64,000 bases of DNA, from NCBI GenBank assembly GCA_034509425.1, contig JAVTVJ010000490.1:124001-188000 (forward strand), in the 5' to 3' direction. Position numbers and translations under genes: made by a program. Under the pieces are notes generated by a model. It had not been told where the DNA came from. It searched no databases and saw nothing but the letters and a program-made list of their open reading frames with translations. This document shows positions 14,488-26,950 of the stretch, piece by piece; within the stretch, counting starts at the first letter, position 1; each line of letters starts with the position of its first letter. This DNA is from Eopsaltria australis (Eukaryota > Chordata > Aves > Passeriformes > Petroicidae).

Positions 14488-17106
14488 TCTGAAATTCCAC
14501 TCCATGATCCTTTCTGAAGCTTTTTGTTTTCCTGACTGCAACATGAAATGGAGGAAAGGTCTGATGTTGCCCTTTAGCCAAGAAGTGGTGGTTGGCCATG
14601 TGCAAGGTTCTTTATCAGGTGTGGTGTGAAGTGAAACCCCCTGGGAAAGGAGCCTTTTCCTCATATCTGACCTGAAATCATGTGAAAACTGTGTTTTCTT
14701 TTTTAAAAGGCCGGTTTGGCTTCCTTCACAGTTAACAGGGAAAGAGAAAGAGTTATTTCAGGGCATGCTTTGTTTTATCTATTTTAGATATTTATTTGGC
14801 AAGGGGTCAGTTGGTCACACAATCCACTGATTCCATCGGCTGAATCTCCACTGTCAGAAGGAGTCAAAGGTGCTGGGTCAAATATAAATACTGAAGATAT
14901 AAATATCTACACTTTGCATATAAGACTCGTATTCCACATTGAAAATCAGCCAGTCCTCTTTTTCCCAAACAGCCAATCCTGGGGAAAGCAGCAGGCAGAG
15001 ACCAACATCAGCGTTCCCACTACCAGAAACAGCTCCTTAAGTGACTGCACTTCCAGCAGTCAGCTTCCATGAGCAGATAAATGCTGCCTTTGGGACATGC
15101 CCACAGCCATGAACATTTGGATGGCACTGAGCAGCCGAGCGTGTAATTCATATTTATGTGCTGTCAGGACTGAAAAACCAATCATTTCTCCCCATCCAGT
15201 GAAAAGACATGCAGAAAGAATTTTTTTTTGCTGAAATTATAGGTTCAACAAATTGAGGCATTTTCTTTTTTTCCTTTTTATCCAGTGACTAGTGGTGAGA
15301 TTTTGTCTCAGCCAAGGAGAGCTAAACCCACGTAAACCTTTCCCAACCATTAGGCTGAAATCTGGTGGGTTCTATAATCCTCCTGCCAATATTTTTTTTT
15401 GTTACTCATGGTAATTACCAGCTACCCCTGCTCAAGAAAGGAGTAGGATTTGTGGTTAGCTGATGCACCCAGGAGACAGGGAGCTGCATGTTCACCATGC
15501 TCTGATGAATGCATACATTACACATATTAATTGGAAGTGGGACTGAAACCTTGCTCCCTTTCCTCCAGTAAGTAACCGGCCTCTGGGGCTCAAAATCACA
15601 TTTACTAATCTCTCTCTCTCTCTCAGTGGTCCAATTCATGCTGAATTATTTCATGCAAAGTAGAGAAGCTTAAGGAGAGAGTGAAAACATCTGCTTCCCA
15701 CACACCAGGCAAGTCCTCAGGAGCTGGCAGCCTCTTGGCTGGAGGATCTTGGGCACACACAGAAGGTTCATCTTTGGAATTATGCCAAAGTTTCTCACCA
15801 TCAAGGGGGAGGTTCTGCTGGGAATCCTCCCAGGTAAAGGGTGGCAGCATTTTCTCCATGGAAGAAAGGATTCCTCTCAATTTTGGGACTTATTTTTTTG
15901 TTTGCATGTTTGATTTTTTATATAAACACAAGACTAAGTTATTTCATGCCAGGAGCATTCATAACTGTGAATTCCCCATGAAAAGAAGGCAGATCCTTAC
16001 AGTTCAGCATAAAACACTGAAATCCTCCAGAGTAGCAGAATTCAAGGGGCAAACCTTCATTAGAGTTACTTTTTGCCCAGCCAGCAGTTTCCTGTGGCTG
16101 TTTTAGTTCTCCTCCTGCTGCAATTCCGGCTCAGATACCCCTGAATTATGCTCAGCAGCCTGGCACCTGAAGGCACTGTCACAAGTGGCACTGTGGCACT
16201 TTATCCACATCCCACCTGTGACACAGAGTGATTTATTAACTCTCACACAAGAAGTGTGTGGAGAATGGCAGGGCTGAACCTGTTTCCTGAATCTTAGTGT
16301 AATATCTTCTCTGCTGGACTGTGTTTTCTCTAAAGGTTTAAATTCTGAAAAATTTGACAACCAACTGTCTTTCAGCTACATTTTAATGTCTCAGAATTCA
16401 GACATGCACATATTGCCCAGGTCAAATTCTGATTTGTGGTATCAAAGGCAGTTATTTTTCATTTTTTGGTTCCTGGGTAGGCAATTTGTAATGTGAAATG
16501 TAACTTGACTGTCCTATTTGATGTATTGATGGTTCCTTTTCTGAAGCTTGAAAGAGAAGAGCAATACCTTCAAAAAGGCTCGGGCCCTCAGTGGAAATAA
16601 AAGTAGCTGAGCAGGACTATTTGGACTAAAAATAACCCAGTTTATTTGCACTATTAATTTTATTCAGTGTGGGAGGGTTCAGTCCTCAAAAATTAAGGAC
16701 ACTCCACACCTAACAAAAGAAGTATGATTATGGTTATAAATCTGAACAAACCAATTTGCGCCACCTGGATCCCATCAAACCAACTGAATTACAGACTTTA
16801 GGGTACCAAAATCGTGACTCAGGGGCAGGGAGAAGAAGAAATGTGACCAGCAGGTCGAGGAAGGTGATTCTCACAGAGATGCCACAGGGATGCTTCCAAG
16901 GGCTGAAGAACCTCATTGTCACCCACTTCTGAGGGAGAATAAGTGAGAGTCTTGCTAATAGATCCCTTGGGTGAATTAGAGTGAAAAAACACTGAGATAT
17001 GAGGCAGGTCTATTAAAAAAAAATTTAGTTGCAGTGGAAAGGAGATGTGTGGATTTTTGGTATCTTCCTATAAACATATAGAAATATCATGAATATTTAT
17101 GTAAGG
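14488..17106. other. Intergenic DNA, nothing recognised
   Basis: Mixed composition. Open frames up to 141 codons lack motifs. A short (CT)n run lies near 15609-15626. Confidence 0.5.
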
Positions 17107-17363
17107 GGGAGGAAGAGAGGAAGGGAGGAAGGGAGGAAGGGAGGAAGGGAGGGAGGGAGGGAGGGAGGAAGGAAGGAAGGAAGGAAGGAAGGAAGGAAGG
17201 AAGGAAGGAAGGAAGGAAGGAAGGAAGGAAGGAAGGAAGGAAGGAAGGAAGGAAGGACGGAAGGAAGGACGGAAGGAAGGAAGGAAGGAAGGAAGGAAGG
17301 AAGGAAGGAAGGAAGGAAGGAAGGAAGGAAGGAAGGAAGGAAGGAAGGAAGGAAGGAAGGAAG
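17107..17363 (+). repeat. (GGAA)n purine tract, about 257 bp
   Basis: Almost unbroken GGAA/GGGA tetramers, with only two cytosines (two 'ggacgg' variants near 17258 and 17270). Open in several frames purely because of the repeat. A mirror-symmetric purine tract this long can adopt triplex (H-DNA) structure and is prone to length change. Confidence 0.97.
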
Positions 17364-18061
17364 ACAAGAGTAGATAGTGCAGATGAAAAGTGTCACCATG
17401 CATGAATCTAGCAGCAAGGCTTGAACTTTGTTTTGTAGTTTAAACCACACAAATTTAATTGTCTAAACACAGATATCTACATGTGTGCAAAGTATCTAGA
17501 GTGCTCATGATGCTCAGTGAAGGTCTGGTCAATGCTGTGGAGTCAAGGAAGCTCCAGGTGGAGGATGGAACATCAGGCTGGACCTTCCAGCACCTCCCTC
17601 AGCCAGCTGGGTTTGGCTTTCTGTGGGTCCTTTGAGCCACCAGTGAGTCACAGAGTGGGTGACTCAGATATGGGCACCTCCAGGAGCACTTGACACCTGG
17701 GTTATCACAACTGAATCAGGAGTGAGGTCTGGACACAGCGGCCACTGTACATAAACAAGATGCTGTTTAGAGAGAGAGATCAGAAATACAGCCTGTCTGC
17801 TGTCACATGGGAAAATATCTGCAGACCATTCGCCTCTTTAGGGTTGAACAACTTCCTTCTCCAGCAGAGCACGGAGAAAAGGTCATTCTGATTTTGAGAT
17901 AATGGCTGCTGTTATCTACAAGAGGGACAGGATGTGAGCACTGAAGGTCTTGCTTTGTGTATTCCAGACTGCATTATTCTGAAAAACTCTTACAGGGAGG
18001 GCTACAAGAGTTCTCCAACGAGCAGTGAAGGAAGGAAGGAAGGCTTTGTAAGAGGCAAAAA

Positions 18062-18494
18062 AAGTCATAGAATCACAGAATGGTTTGGGATGGAAGGGAC
18101 CTTAAAGCTCGTCCTGTTCCTCCCCCTGCCATGGGCAGGGACACCTTCCACTGTCTCAAGTTGCTCCAAGCCCTGTCCAACCTGGCCTTGGACACTTACA
18201 GGGACCCAGGGGCAGGTGCAGCTTCTCTGGGAATTCCAGCCCAGCCCCTCCACCCTCCCAGCTGGGAATTCCTTCCCAATATCCCATCCATCCCTGCCCC
18301 TTGGCAGTGGGAAGCCGTTCCCTGTGTCCTGTCCCTCCATGCCTTGTCCCCAGTCCCTCTCCAGCTCTCCTGGAGCCCCTTTAGGCCCTGGAAGGGGCTC
18401 TGAGATCTCTCTGGATCCTTGTCCTCTTCAGGTGAACACCTCCAGGTCTCTCAGCCTGGCTCCTGATCAGAGGGGCTCCAGCCCCCAGAGCATC
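18062..18494 (-). mobile_element. CR1 LINE 3' fragment
   Basis: Starts 'gtcatagaatcacagaatgg' on plus and ends near 'gaggggctccagcccccaga'. The 5'-truncated end abuts the palindrome at 18509-18532. Open frames up to 217 codons crossing it are repeat-derived. Confidence 0.92.
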
Positions 18495-18508
18495 ATATTA
18501 GATAAAAT

Positions 18509-18532
18509 TTTGTCTCAAATATTTGAGACAAA
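18509..18532. repeat. Perfect 24-bp palindrome beside a CR1 end
   Basis: TTTGTCTCAAAT followed by its exact reverse complement, no spacer. It starts about 15 bp after the 5'-truncated end of the minus-strand CR1 at 18062-18494. A perfect palindrome of this length is unlikely by chance in 64 kb. Confidence 0.7.
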
Positions 18533-21029
18533 TAATAAAGAACATTTATTCTACTGCCCCAGTCACTTTCCAGTTTTTACTTTTTGAATTGGCAACTGCT
18601 TCTAAAATCTAGCACCAACATGTAATTCTCATCTTGTTTCACCCTGCTTCACTTTTTTACTCTGGAGTAACAATCAGTCCTGGTGCCAAGGATTCACAAT
18701 TCCTTACTGCTCTGTACCACAACAGGAGGGTTCTCTGGAGAACTGGGTTTGATTCTTGCCTCTGACAATGAACTGTGGAATGGTTTTGGGGAAATCCCCC
18801 TTCGATTTCATCTTGGTTGGTTGAAAATTCTTGTTAAATTTAATTTGTTTCATGTCCGTATTTCTGTTCCTACTCTTAAGTGAGACTTATTTATGCAAGG
18901 TAGGCTGGTTGCCTGTCAAAGCCTGAACTAGTCATCCTTTAAGACAAAAATTACCTTCTTAGGTGCCTATTTTTCCCCAGTGACTCTAAAAAATGGAAGA
19001 GTTGCATAGACTGAGAGATGTAACTTTTAAATATTTATAATTAGGTGAGGTGAATTTCATGTTTTATAAGTAGGACCTCAGGCAAAAACACTTTCAATAT
19101 GTTGCTTATTTAAGTGGCTTAAATTGAGAGCTCTCATGATAAAATTAATTGTGATCAATTAACATATCAACCTGAGTCCTTCTCTAAAGCTTGAGGAAGC
19201 ACAAGAAATTGTGGTTTGCATTTGGCAGTAAAACCAAGATGAAAAAGAAAAAAAAAAAGATGTGAAACTCTTGGGGTTTGTCAGCTTTATTTTCTGTCTC
19301 TTATGTGGTCAAGTAACAAAGAAAAGCATAACACAAATATTTTTATTCAGCTTTTTTTGCTTTTGGATTTCAGCAGGGGCAGACTGTATAAATATATAGA
19401 ATAATTCTTTAGGCAAGCAGGGCCTCCCTTGGAGAAGGAATACAGGCAACCCCTGGAGCGCTTCCCAGCTGCTTTCCAATGATCTCTTGGTTTTGTTCTT
19501 GGCTGCAAGGAAAAGCCAGAGAGCGTGTCTGTCAGGACAAGGCTTTCATTGAGAGGAAATGGAAGGAAATCAGGACACAGGCTGCACTGAGAGCTTCCAA
19601 CCAGCCAGCTGAGCTCCCTGTTAGTGATACATGACTAAAAATGCACAATGATTGTTTTGGAGGTTTGTTACAGCTTCAGATTTCATGTTTATATGATCTC
19701 CCAAACTCATGTTATTACTCTTCCATCAGCCTCTTCAATCATTTAACAGCACAGAACAAATAAATTGGCTCTTTTTAGGCTACTTGGAAGGTGCTTGACA
19801 GTGAAATGCTTGATTTCCTGGAGCAGCATGTGCAGTAGATAAACAGGCATGGAAATGGCTCCTTTCTCTCATGAATTAATGGCTGTGGAAAAGCCTTGCT
19901 GGCATTCCAGGCTGGGAACAGTCACAGAGTTTTCTCTCCTGGCTTTTCCACAGAAGACATTCTGGAAGGCATTAGGCCTGGAGTGACAAAAGAAAGGTGG
20001 AAGGAAAGGTCACTTCTGACCAGAACTCCATCCACTTGATTAATGTATGAAGAGATGATTTATGCAATGTATTAACAGGACCAGCTGTTTGCCATGGTAT
20101 TTTTAGTGGCTGCATCTGCAGTTAAGTCCTGATCACAATAAAAAAATCAAGCTCCCATCTTTAATATATAAAATCTTCTGGAGAAAGAGACAGAGAACAC
20201 CTCTCCCATGCTGGGTTTCTGTTGTGCTTCCTTGATTCAGCTGTCTCTGATTCAGCTCTTCTAAATGAAAATTGCTTTCATTTTCATCCTACTTTCCCTC
20301 TATGTGGAGGAAATAATTCTGGGCTGGTCCAGCAAGGAAAGAGAACTGCTGATGTTGAAGTGGTTTGAGCAGTTCTGTGTTTGCTACCAGCTGACAATGT
20401 GTCTTGCAGAGTAGTGACTGTTAGATGATGGACAGATATTGCTGCCTGGAGGAGATGAACACGTAGGAAAACAGTCAGACAAGGCAGCAGATGAATAGAT
20501 CTGCTGCTCCCTGATTGTTTCTGATGCCAAGATTACGAGTGGAAGAGACTGACTGATTGATTATCTTCCTCCTCGATACTTAATGGTTATAATAATAGCA
20601 GGGGTCAATCTGCCAGCAGTTGCTCATGAAAAGTAATTAATCTGGTTCATACCCTCACCCAGGGGATGATAAATTATGGATGTGTCTTCCTCTGGTTGTC
20701 CTTTGCAGAATTTCCTGGCTTCTAAAGCACTCTCACTCCAGATACAGAGTGAGGGTTCCTTTATTGAGAGAAATAGAAACTTGAAATCTGTGAAAGCTCA
20801 GAAGGAAAATGTCAATCATCTAAAGGTGAAAGTCATAAACTTGGAGTCAACTCTTCATCTCTGCATTCACATTCTCTGGTACCTAGAAGCAATTGAGTTC
20901 TCTGTATGTGCCACTCTCCCGCACTGCAAACTGCTCTTGTGGATGAACAATCAGCTTTAGAAATAACCCGTTGTTATTTCTAACAGATGAAAATGGATTC
21001 ATTTCATCCAAAAGCAAAGTGTCTTTTGA
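18533..21029. other. Intergenic DNA, nothing recognised
   Basis: No exon or repeat family seen. A small inverted repeat (tagaaataac / gttatttcta) lies at about 20958-20981. Confidence 0.5.
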
Positions 21030-21090
21030 AGTGAATCCATCAGATAGTTGGGCTGGAGCACCACTCTAGGTCCCTTCTAGTGGAGAAATT
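21030..21090 (+). mobile_element. CR1 3'-end remnant seeding a microsatellite
   Basis: 'gatagttgggctggagcacc' and 'aggtcccttctagtggagaa' look like a decayed CR1 3' end leading straight into an (ATTCT)n tract. Confidence 0.5.
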
Positions 21091-21235
21091 CTATTCTATT
21101 CTATTCTATTCTATTCTATTCTATTCTATTCTATTCTATTCCATTCCATTCCATTCCATTCCATTCCATTCCATTCTAATTTCATTTCATTCCATTCCAT
21201 TCTATCCTACTCTATTCTGCTTTGCTCTATTCCAG
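21088..21235 (+). repeat. Compound pentamer array (ATTCT)n to (ATTCC)n
   Basis: About ten ATTCT units, then about seven ATTCC units, then mixed degenerate units. The array follows a CR1-like 3' end, so it may have grown from the CR1 tail. Confidence 0.95.
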
Positions 21236-21949
21236 TCAATTTTTGAAGCTAAATTTGTAGGTCAATGGAGACACAGAGACTCTTTCAACTGTCAGTTGTA
21301 TCTCCCTTAAGATGTGGCCAGCAGAAGTTGGGAGAATTAGAGGTGGGAAGTTCTGGATTCCATTTCACTGGACTTCATTTTATTGACAATAGAGATGTTC
21401 TGCACAAGCAGCTGAGATTTTATCCCTAACTTCAGAGTAGCTAAGAGAAGGCAAAAGAACTTCACTTGTTTACTTGTTTTGTCTGCACTGATTTATTTCC
21501 ATCACTCACTGAGACTTCTTTCGTGTCTCTGAAGGCTTTCTGAACATATTCCTGCCACCATTTCCCACAGCCTCTCCTGAGGCACAGTCTAAAAGATACA
21601 GTGATGTCTAAACGGGTGATTTAAAGCTTGCCCCAGCAATTAGCCATGTAGGTTTAATTGCCATGCAGTCAGATTTATGCATCATCTGTTACGCACCTTT
21701 GAAAAATCTTTCCCCCCACCTAAGCAATAAATATGCACAAAGACTCCCTTCTGCTTTCAGGCCTTTTAGCAGCTAAGAGGACTAAACACTGCAGAGATGC
21801 TCTGTGGGGCCATGAATTTTGATTAATTCCCCTGCAATTTGCATACCAAACTAACCAGCTTTCCTTCATCATCTGAGCACTGCCAGCAGTTCATAGGATT
21901 ATGTTTGGTTCCCTTCCCAAAGCTGCGTTTTAACTTTAAAAGAAATATT

Positions 21950-22071
21950 TCATAAAAGAGGATGCTGCTTCTTCAACTTTTGCTGTTCCAGTTCTTTCAG
22001 GCTTTGTTTTTCCGGAGACTCTGAAATGCTTGAAGTCTCCACGATTTCATTTCCATTCTCTTGAGCAGACA
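21950..22071 (-). other. Exon-like open frame, terminal exon of unknown gene (tentative)
   Basis: A minus-strand stretch after a strong-looking acceptor (TCTCTTCCTGTAG) reads 40 codons to a TGA. The peptide is polar and protein-like (AQENGNEIVETSSISESPEK, ending KKQHPLL). I do not recognise it; a loose similarity to the SPEK...KLK region of ARPP19/ENSA proteins is probably chance. No partner exon was found. The purine-rich composition also favours chance openness, so this is a lead and not a gene call. Confidence 0.2.
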
Positions 22072-22172
22072 CTACAGGAAGAGATGAGAACCAAGCCTTG
22101 CCTGTGGCTTCTGACCTCCAGACGGGCATTAAAAACAAAATAAACTTTTTCTCAACTGTAACACCAAAACCC

Positions 22173-22188
22173 TGTTGCCATGGCAACA
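22173..22188. promoter_or_regulatory. Palindromic RFX-type X-box
   Basis: The 16-bp sequence TGTTGCCATGGCAACA is a perfect palindrome containing GTTGCCATGGCAAC, the ideal symmetric X-box bound by RFX factors, known from ciliary gene promoters and enhancers. It lies about 100 bp upstream (minus strand) of the exon-like frame at 21950-22071. Binding is inferred from motif only. Confidence 0.45.
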
Positions 22189-23244
22189 ACAGTGTCACTG
22201 GGTGATGCTGGGCTCAGTCTTTGTGGGTCCCATTCTCCTTCTGTACTGCCCTTGGGGTCTGTAGAACTATTCCTCTCACATACCCTCACTCCTCTCTCTG
22301 GATGAAGTTTGAGGTGGTTTTTTCCCCCCTTTTTAACTCTATGATACCAGACTCACCCCCACCATCACTGATGGGCTTGGCCTTGGGCAGTGGCAGGTCC
22401 GTGTTGGAGACATTTGGCTGCAGTGGACACAGGGAAAGCTTCACAGCTTCTCAGAGAACCTCTGTAGCCCTCACCACCAAAACCTCCTGTGCAAACCCAA
22501 TACAGTTTCTTATGAAAATTGATACATTTGATATATATGATATATTGATTTATTTTATATATTTCAAACATGAAATATATAGGGAAAGAATGTATGGAAA
22601 AAGCTTGTTTTAAGGAAATTTTAATTTAGAGAATAACAGAAACCAGACAGCTGAAATCCTGAAGACTTCATAAAGCAGATTATAAGGTTCTCTTTGTTTG
22701 ATTGTTTTTTGTTTATGTAAAACTTCATTTCATCAACACTGAACAGTCAGAGCTGTAGTGAAAAGCAGATTGAAAAAATCACTTCCAAGGACCAGGTTGC
22801 AGATCTGCTTGATACTTTTAGTTTGCTCTCTGGAAAAATTCAGAGCATGCAGCAACAGGTTTCTCCTCTTCACAGCCAGAACATCTGTGAAATGAGGGGA
22901 GTAAATTAAACATTTCACCTGTTGAACATGTCCAGGGCTGTCTCCTGAGTCTCCTGCAGAGGAGACTGAAGCAAGCAGCACAGCAGACAGGAGGGGCAAT
23001 GGAACAGGTTTGATGCTTCCCAGCAAGTTCACTTTGTTTCACCTGCTGCAGAGAAACTGCCCTGATTTTCTGCCTAATGTGTAGGTCTGTCTCTTCTGGT
23101 TTTCTTTGGTGGGCAGCTCCATTTGCCATCTCTTCTTCAGCTTCTGCACCTGCAATGTCTCACAGAGCACCTCAGTTCCTCATTCTGCTTCTCCCTTAAC
23201 TTTCCTTCTCACTCTTGGTGCCCCATGTCTTGTTTCTTTAAAAA

Positions 23245-23680
23245 GCAGGGGGGTATTGAAAGGATGAAGGGTCTGGAGCACAAATTATAAGGAGCAATTG
23301 ATGGAGCTGGGGGTGTTTAGCCTGGACAAAAGAAGGATGAGGGCAGATTTTTGTGCTCTCTACAACCACCTCAAAGCAGGTTGTAGCCAAATGAGGGGCA
23401 GTTTCTGCTCCAAAGTCCTGAGGAAGTTGAGGACATGGCCTCCAGTTCCACCAGGGGAGGTTTGGATTGGATAGTAGGGAAAATTTCTTCACAGAAAGGG
23501 TTGTCAAGCAGTGGAACAGGCTGGACAGGGAAGTGGTGGAATCCCCAGCCCTGGAGGTGTTTGAAAGACACAGATGTGACACGTTGGGTTGTAGTTTAGT
23601 GGTGGACTCAACAGTTCTGGGTTAATTGTTAGACTCAATGGTCTTAGAGGGTTTTTTTCCCTCCTAAATTATTCAATAGA
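23245..23680 (+). mobile_element. CR1 LINE 3' fragment
   Basis: Contains 'gtttagcctggacaaaagaa', 'ctctacaaccacctcaaagc', 'ttcttcacagaaagggttgt' and 'ctcaatggtcttagaggg'. It is close to the classic chicken-type CR1 3' end. Confidence 0.92.
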
Positions 23681-25047
23681 AAAGATTCATCCCACTTTCA
23701 GCTGCAATTCAGTTACAGAAAATCACTTACACATGCATGCAGTCAAGATAGGATTCAGCTGTGATTCTTGAATTGGGATTCAAATGCTGCAATTTAAACA
23801 CTTTTAAAGTCAGATGCCTAAAAATTAAACGTCTAAATTAAACAGAGAATAATTTAAAAGCCACTGCTGAGTGATAACACATCTGCAGAGTGGTTCATCT
23901 CACTGTCTTACACATTTTGCTTAGGAAAAAATAACCAACCCCTAGAGGTGTCTGTGTACCCTGCTGACCCCTAGGAAGTTTGTGACACACACCTTGGTCT
24001 GGATCAGATTAAATCCAACAATATGGGACAGTGGTCAGGATCCAAGACATTTTTTTAAACAATAATTAATAAAGATACCCAAAGTTTAGCCACTGTAGTT
24101 TAGTTTTGCTGAAATATGATAGAGAGAATCAGAAGAGGGAACACATGAGTCAGAAAGTCTGAGATAGTAATTTTTAAACTTTCCACCCCTGCCAAAGGAA
24201 GAATTCCCTGTGTTTCTGAGCTACCTTCCCAGGCTGACTTTTATCAGGAAGAGCTTGAGTCGCACTCTGCTTCTTAGGTTTGATCTCATTTATATTTCAT
24301 ACCTTGCCTCAAAGATCCAACCTGAGCCTCAGAGCTGAATTCCTGATGCACCTGTGCTGAAAAGCAGCTTTGGCCAGACTGGGACTTTTTTCCTGGAAGT
24401 TTTGGTGACTTCTACCTCAGGCAGATTTTTAAGCACCCCTTGCAGAAGGGATCTCAGCAGCACTAAAATCCTCCCGAGCTGAGCTGAGCCTGTGGCTACC
24501 CTGCCTGCATCCCTCTGGCCATGGGGCTGATTCCTGCTCTCCAGCTCAGCATCCACAGCACAGCAGTTCATGCCTCCTCACCCTGCTGGGTTATTTATCC
24601 AGGCTCCCCAGCTGCACACACCCCCAGCAATAGCCTCTCACACTGTGTTTTCCCCCAGCACATGGCAATCCCTGAAATTCTTCCTTTCAAGGTGAGCACA
24701 AAGCAGCCACGGAGGCCTTGGACTGCCCTGCTGCTGATTCCTCTGCACATGTTTAGCCAGTGGGGAACCAGCTGCTTGCTGCTTGCCCGATTTTGCTGCT
24801 AAAAGCCTTGTTTTTCTCATCCAAAATAGCCCTCAGCACTCCAAATCTCAAAAGCCTCATGTTTTTCATGAGGATCTTTTATCAGAATATGTTCCGTCGT
24901 TGCTTGTATCTACCTTTGCTGGTGGCACACGCTGGCACAGACTGGTTGCAACCTCTTTATTGACATATTTAGCTGGTTACAGTCCCTAGAGATATTTTGT
25001 AAGTGCTCAGGTAAACAGACATGCAGGGGAAAAACAATGTGTAAAGA

Positions 25048-25160
25048 GAGAATCAGAGAATCCAGAATGGTTTGGTTTGGAAGGGACCTTAAAGATCCTC
25101 TCGTTCCGGCCCCTCCCATGGGCAGGGACTCCTCCCACTATCCCAGGTTGTTCCAAGCAA
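25048..25160 (-). mobile_element. CR1 LINE 3' fragment, short
   Basis: 'atggtttggtttggaaggga' through 'ccatgggcagggactcctcc' to 'caggttgttccaagc' on plus. Confidence 0.85.
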
Positions 25161-26664
25161 AACCAATATCAAGAAAATACCTGTTCCAACTGCTCAGAGG
25201 AGCTCTGAGGAAAATGCAAAAGTAAAATGTTTTAAATTATTCGTGGTATTAAATTGCATTGAATTGTCCAGGTCTGACATCTGCAACTGAATTTTAGTTT
25301 TTCAGACAGATCAAACGTTTCAGCATGGACTTGATAATCTTCCCTCAAAATCAGCAATCTGTGAAAATCTGTTTTTATTAAGGAAGGATTTTTGACACAC
25401 ACATTGAACTACAATGGGAACATTGTTCACTTTATTTTTGTTCTTTTATACTTCATTTCTCAAATATGAGGCTATAAAGAAAGAAAAGTGGAGCACTCGT
25501 AAAAAAGCACTGCATGACCAAAGGCTGAGCAGTCCCATGAGAAGCAAAAAAGCAGAAAAACTAGAGGAATTTAACTTTCTGTTGTCTCAGTCTGTCATTA
25601 TATGAGTCACCAAATATTCCTGTCCATCACACATCAGAAGCTGAGGTACAGATGTTCTGGCAGTTCTCTTGCTGGGTACGGAGGTAACAACTTCCTTCTA
25701 AAAGCATCTGAATTGTTGTGAAATAGCTGATAAATGCAAGCATCAGAAAGGAGAGGAGTGGGGGAAGGCAGAAAAAATAGGAAAAAAAAGAGAGAAACAA
25801 AAAGAACCCAACATTTTAAATGTGAATGGTGAATTAATCCAATTAAATGTCCTCCACTGAGTCTCTGGGAGGAAAGAAAATTACTGGTGTTTGAATAGCT
25901 GCTACTTTATTAAAAGCCACTCTATTTTTTCTCCAAAGCTTTTAAAGCAGAGACAGACGGAGATTAAAATATAACCAGTAGTTAAAAGCTACTTTCCTTT
26001 TGTTACTGAGGTTCTGAAAGAGCACTCAGAAAGCAGATGCATTAAAAGCTGAGGGAGGAGGACAGACAGCCCTTGCACCTGGTCATTTCAGTGTGTTTTG
26101 TCCTGTGCCCATGTTTATGCCATGAAGAACAAAACAAATACCACGTGCCAGGAAAATAGGCAAGTACTTGCTTAATTTGGTACTGAAAAAAATCAGGATT
26201 TTCTGTGCTGTTAGGTGAGAGAAATCAGAATGTAAAAGGACATTGGGTGTATTTAATCTCAAAATAAGCCTGCAACTGTGCTAGGAACCAAGACTGGGTT
26301 CATTTTTAACGTGGTCAGAAGACTTTCTCCATCACCCAGAGCAGAAAACAGGGACAGCTGGGCTACTGTTTTCTGATCTGTGACAAAACTGGCTGCCCCA
26401 AGAAATGGCTCTTGAGCAGCAGTGGACCCAGAACAGAGAGATTGGAATGAGCCCAGAGTCTGCATGGCCATGCAGGGCTCTGAGAGTGTCCTGGATGTGA
26501 GCCCTGAGACAACTTTTGGGATGCTGACACATCCTAGTGCAGGGCTTGGGGATGCAGGAGGTGTCCTGTGGATGCCAAGTAAGACAGTTGAGTGGTAAAA
26601 CTGATCGCAGCTGCTGGGAATCAGCTTTGAGGAGACCCCAGGGTGGTCTTGAAAACTGTAATTT

Positions 26665-26950
26665 TCAGAGAATTTTAGGATGGTTTGGGTTGGAAAGGAT
26701 GGGCAGGGACCCTTCCACTGTCCCAGGGTGCTCCAAGCCCCTTCCAACCCAGCCTTGGACACTTCCAGGGATGGGGCAGCAACAGCTTCTCTGGGAACCC
26801 TGTACCAGAGCCTCCCCACCCTCACAGCAAGTAATTCCTTCCCAATATCCCATCTAACTCTGCCCTCTGGCAGTTTGAAGCCAGTTTTCCTTCTCCTGTC
26901 CCTCCATGTCCTGGTGCAGTGTCAGTCACCATTTCCTGCCATGAGGAGCA
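26665..26950 (-). mobile_element. CR1 LINE 3' fragment with internal deletion
   Basis: 'atggtttgggttggaaagga' is followed directly by 'tgggcagggacccttccact': the usual 30-odd bases between them are missing. The rest reaches 'cctctggcagtttgaagcc' and slightly beyond. Confidence 0.88.

Noticed and set aside
17068..17450. Long frames of repeated LPSF or EGRK residues
   Set aside because: Direct translation of the GGAA microsatellite.
17934..18587. 217-codon plus frame, the longest in the window
   Set aside because: Mostly antisense CR1 sequence; no protein domain.
22733..23032. Minus frame with a hydrophobic start (PLPLLSAVLLASVSSAG) like a secreted protein
   Set aside because: It begins at GTG and not ATG, and no partner exon could be found.
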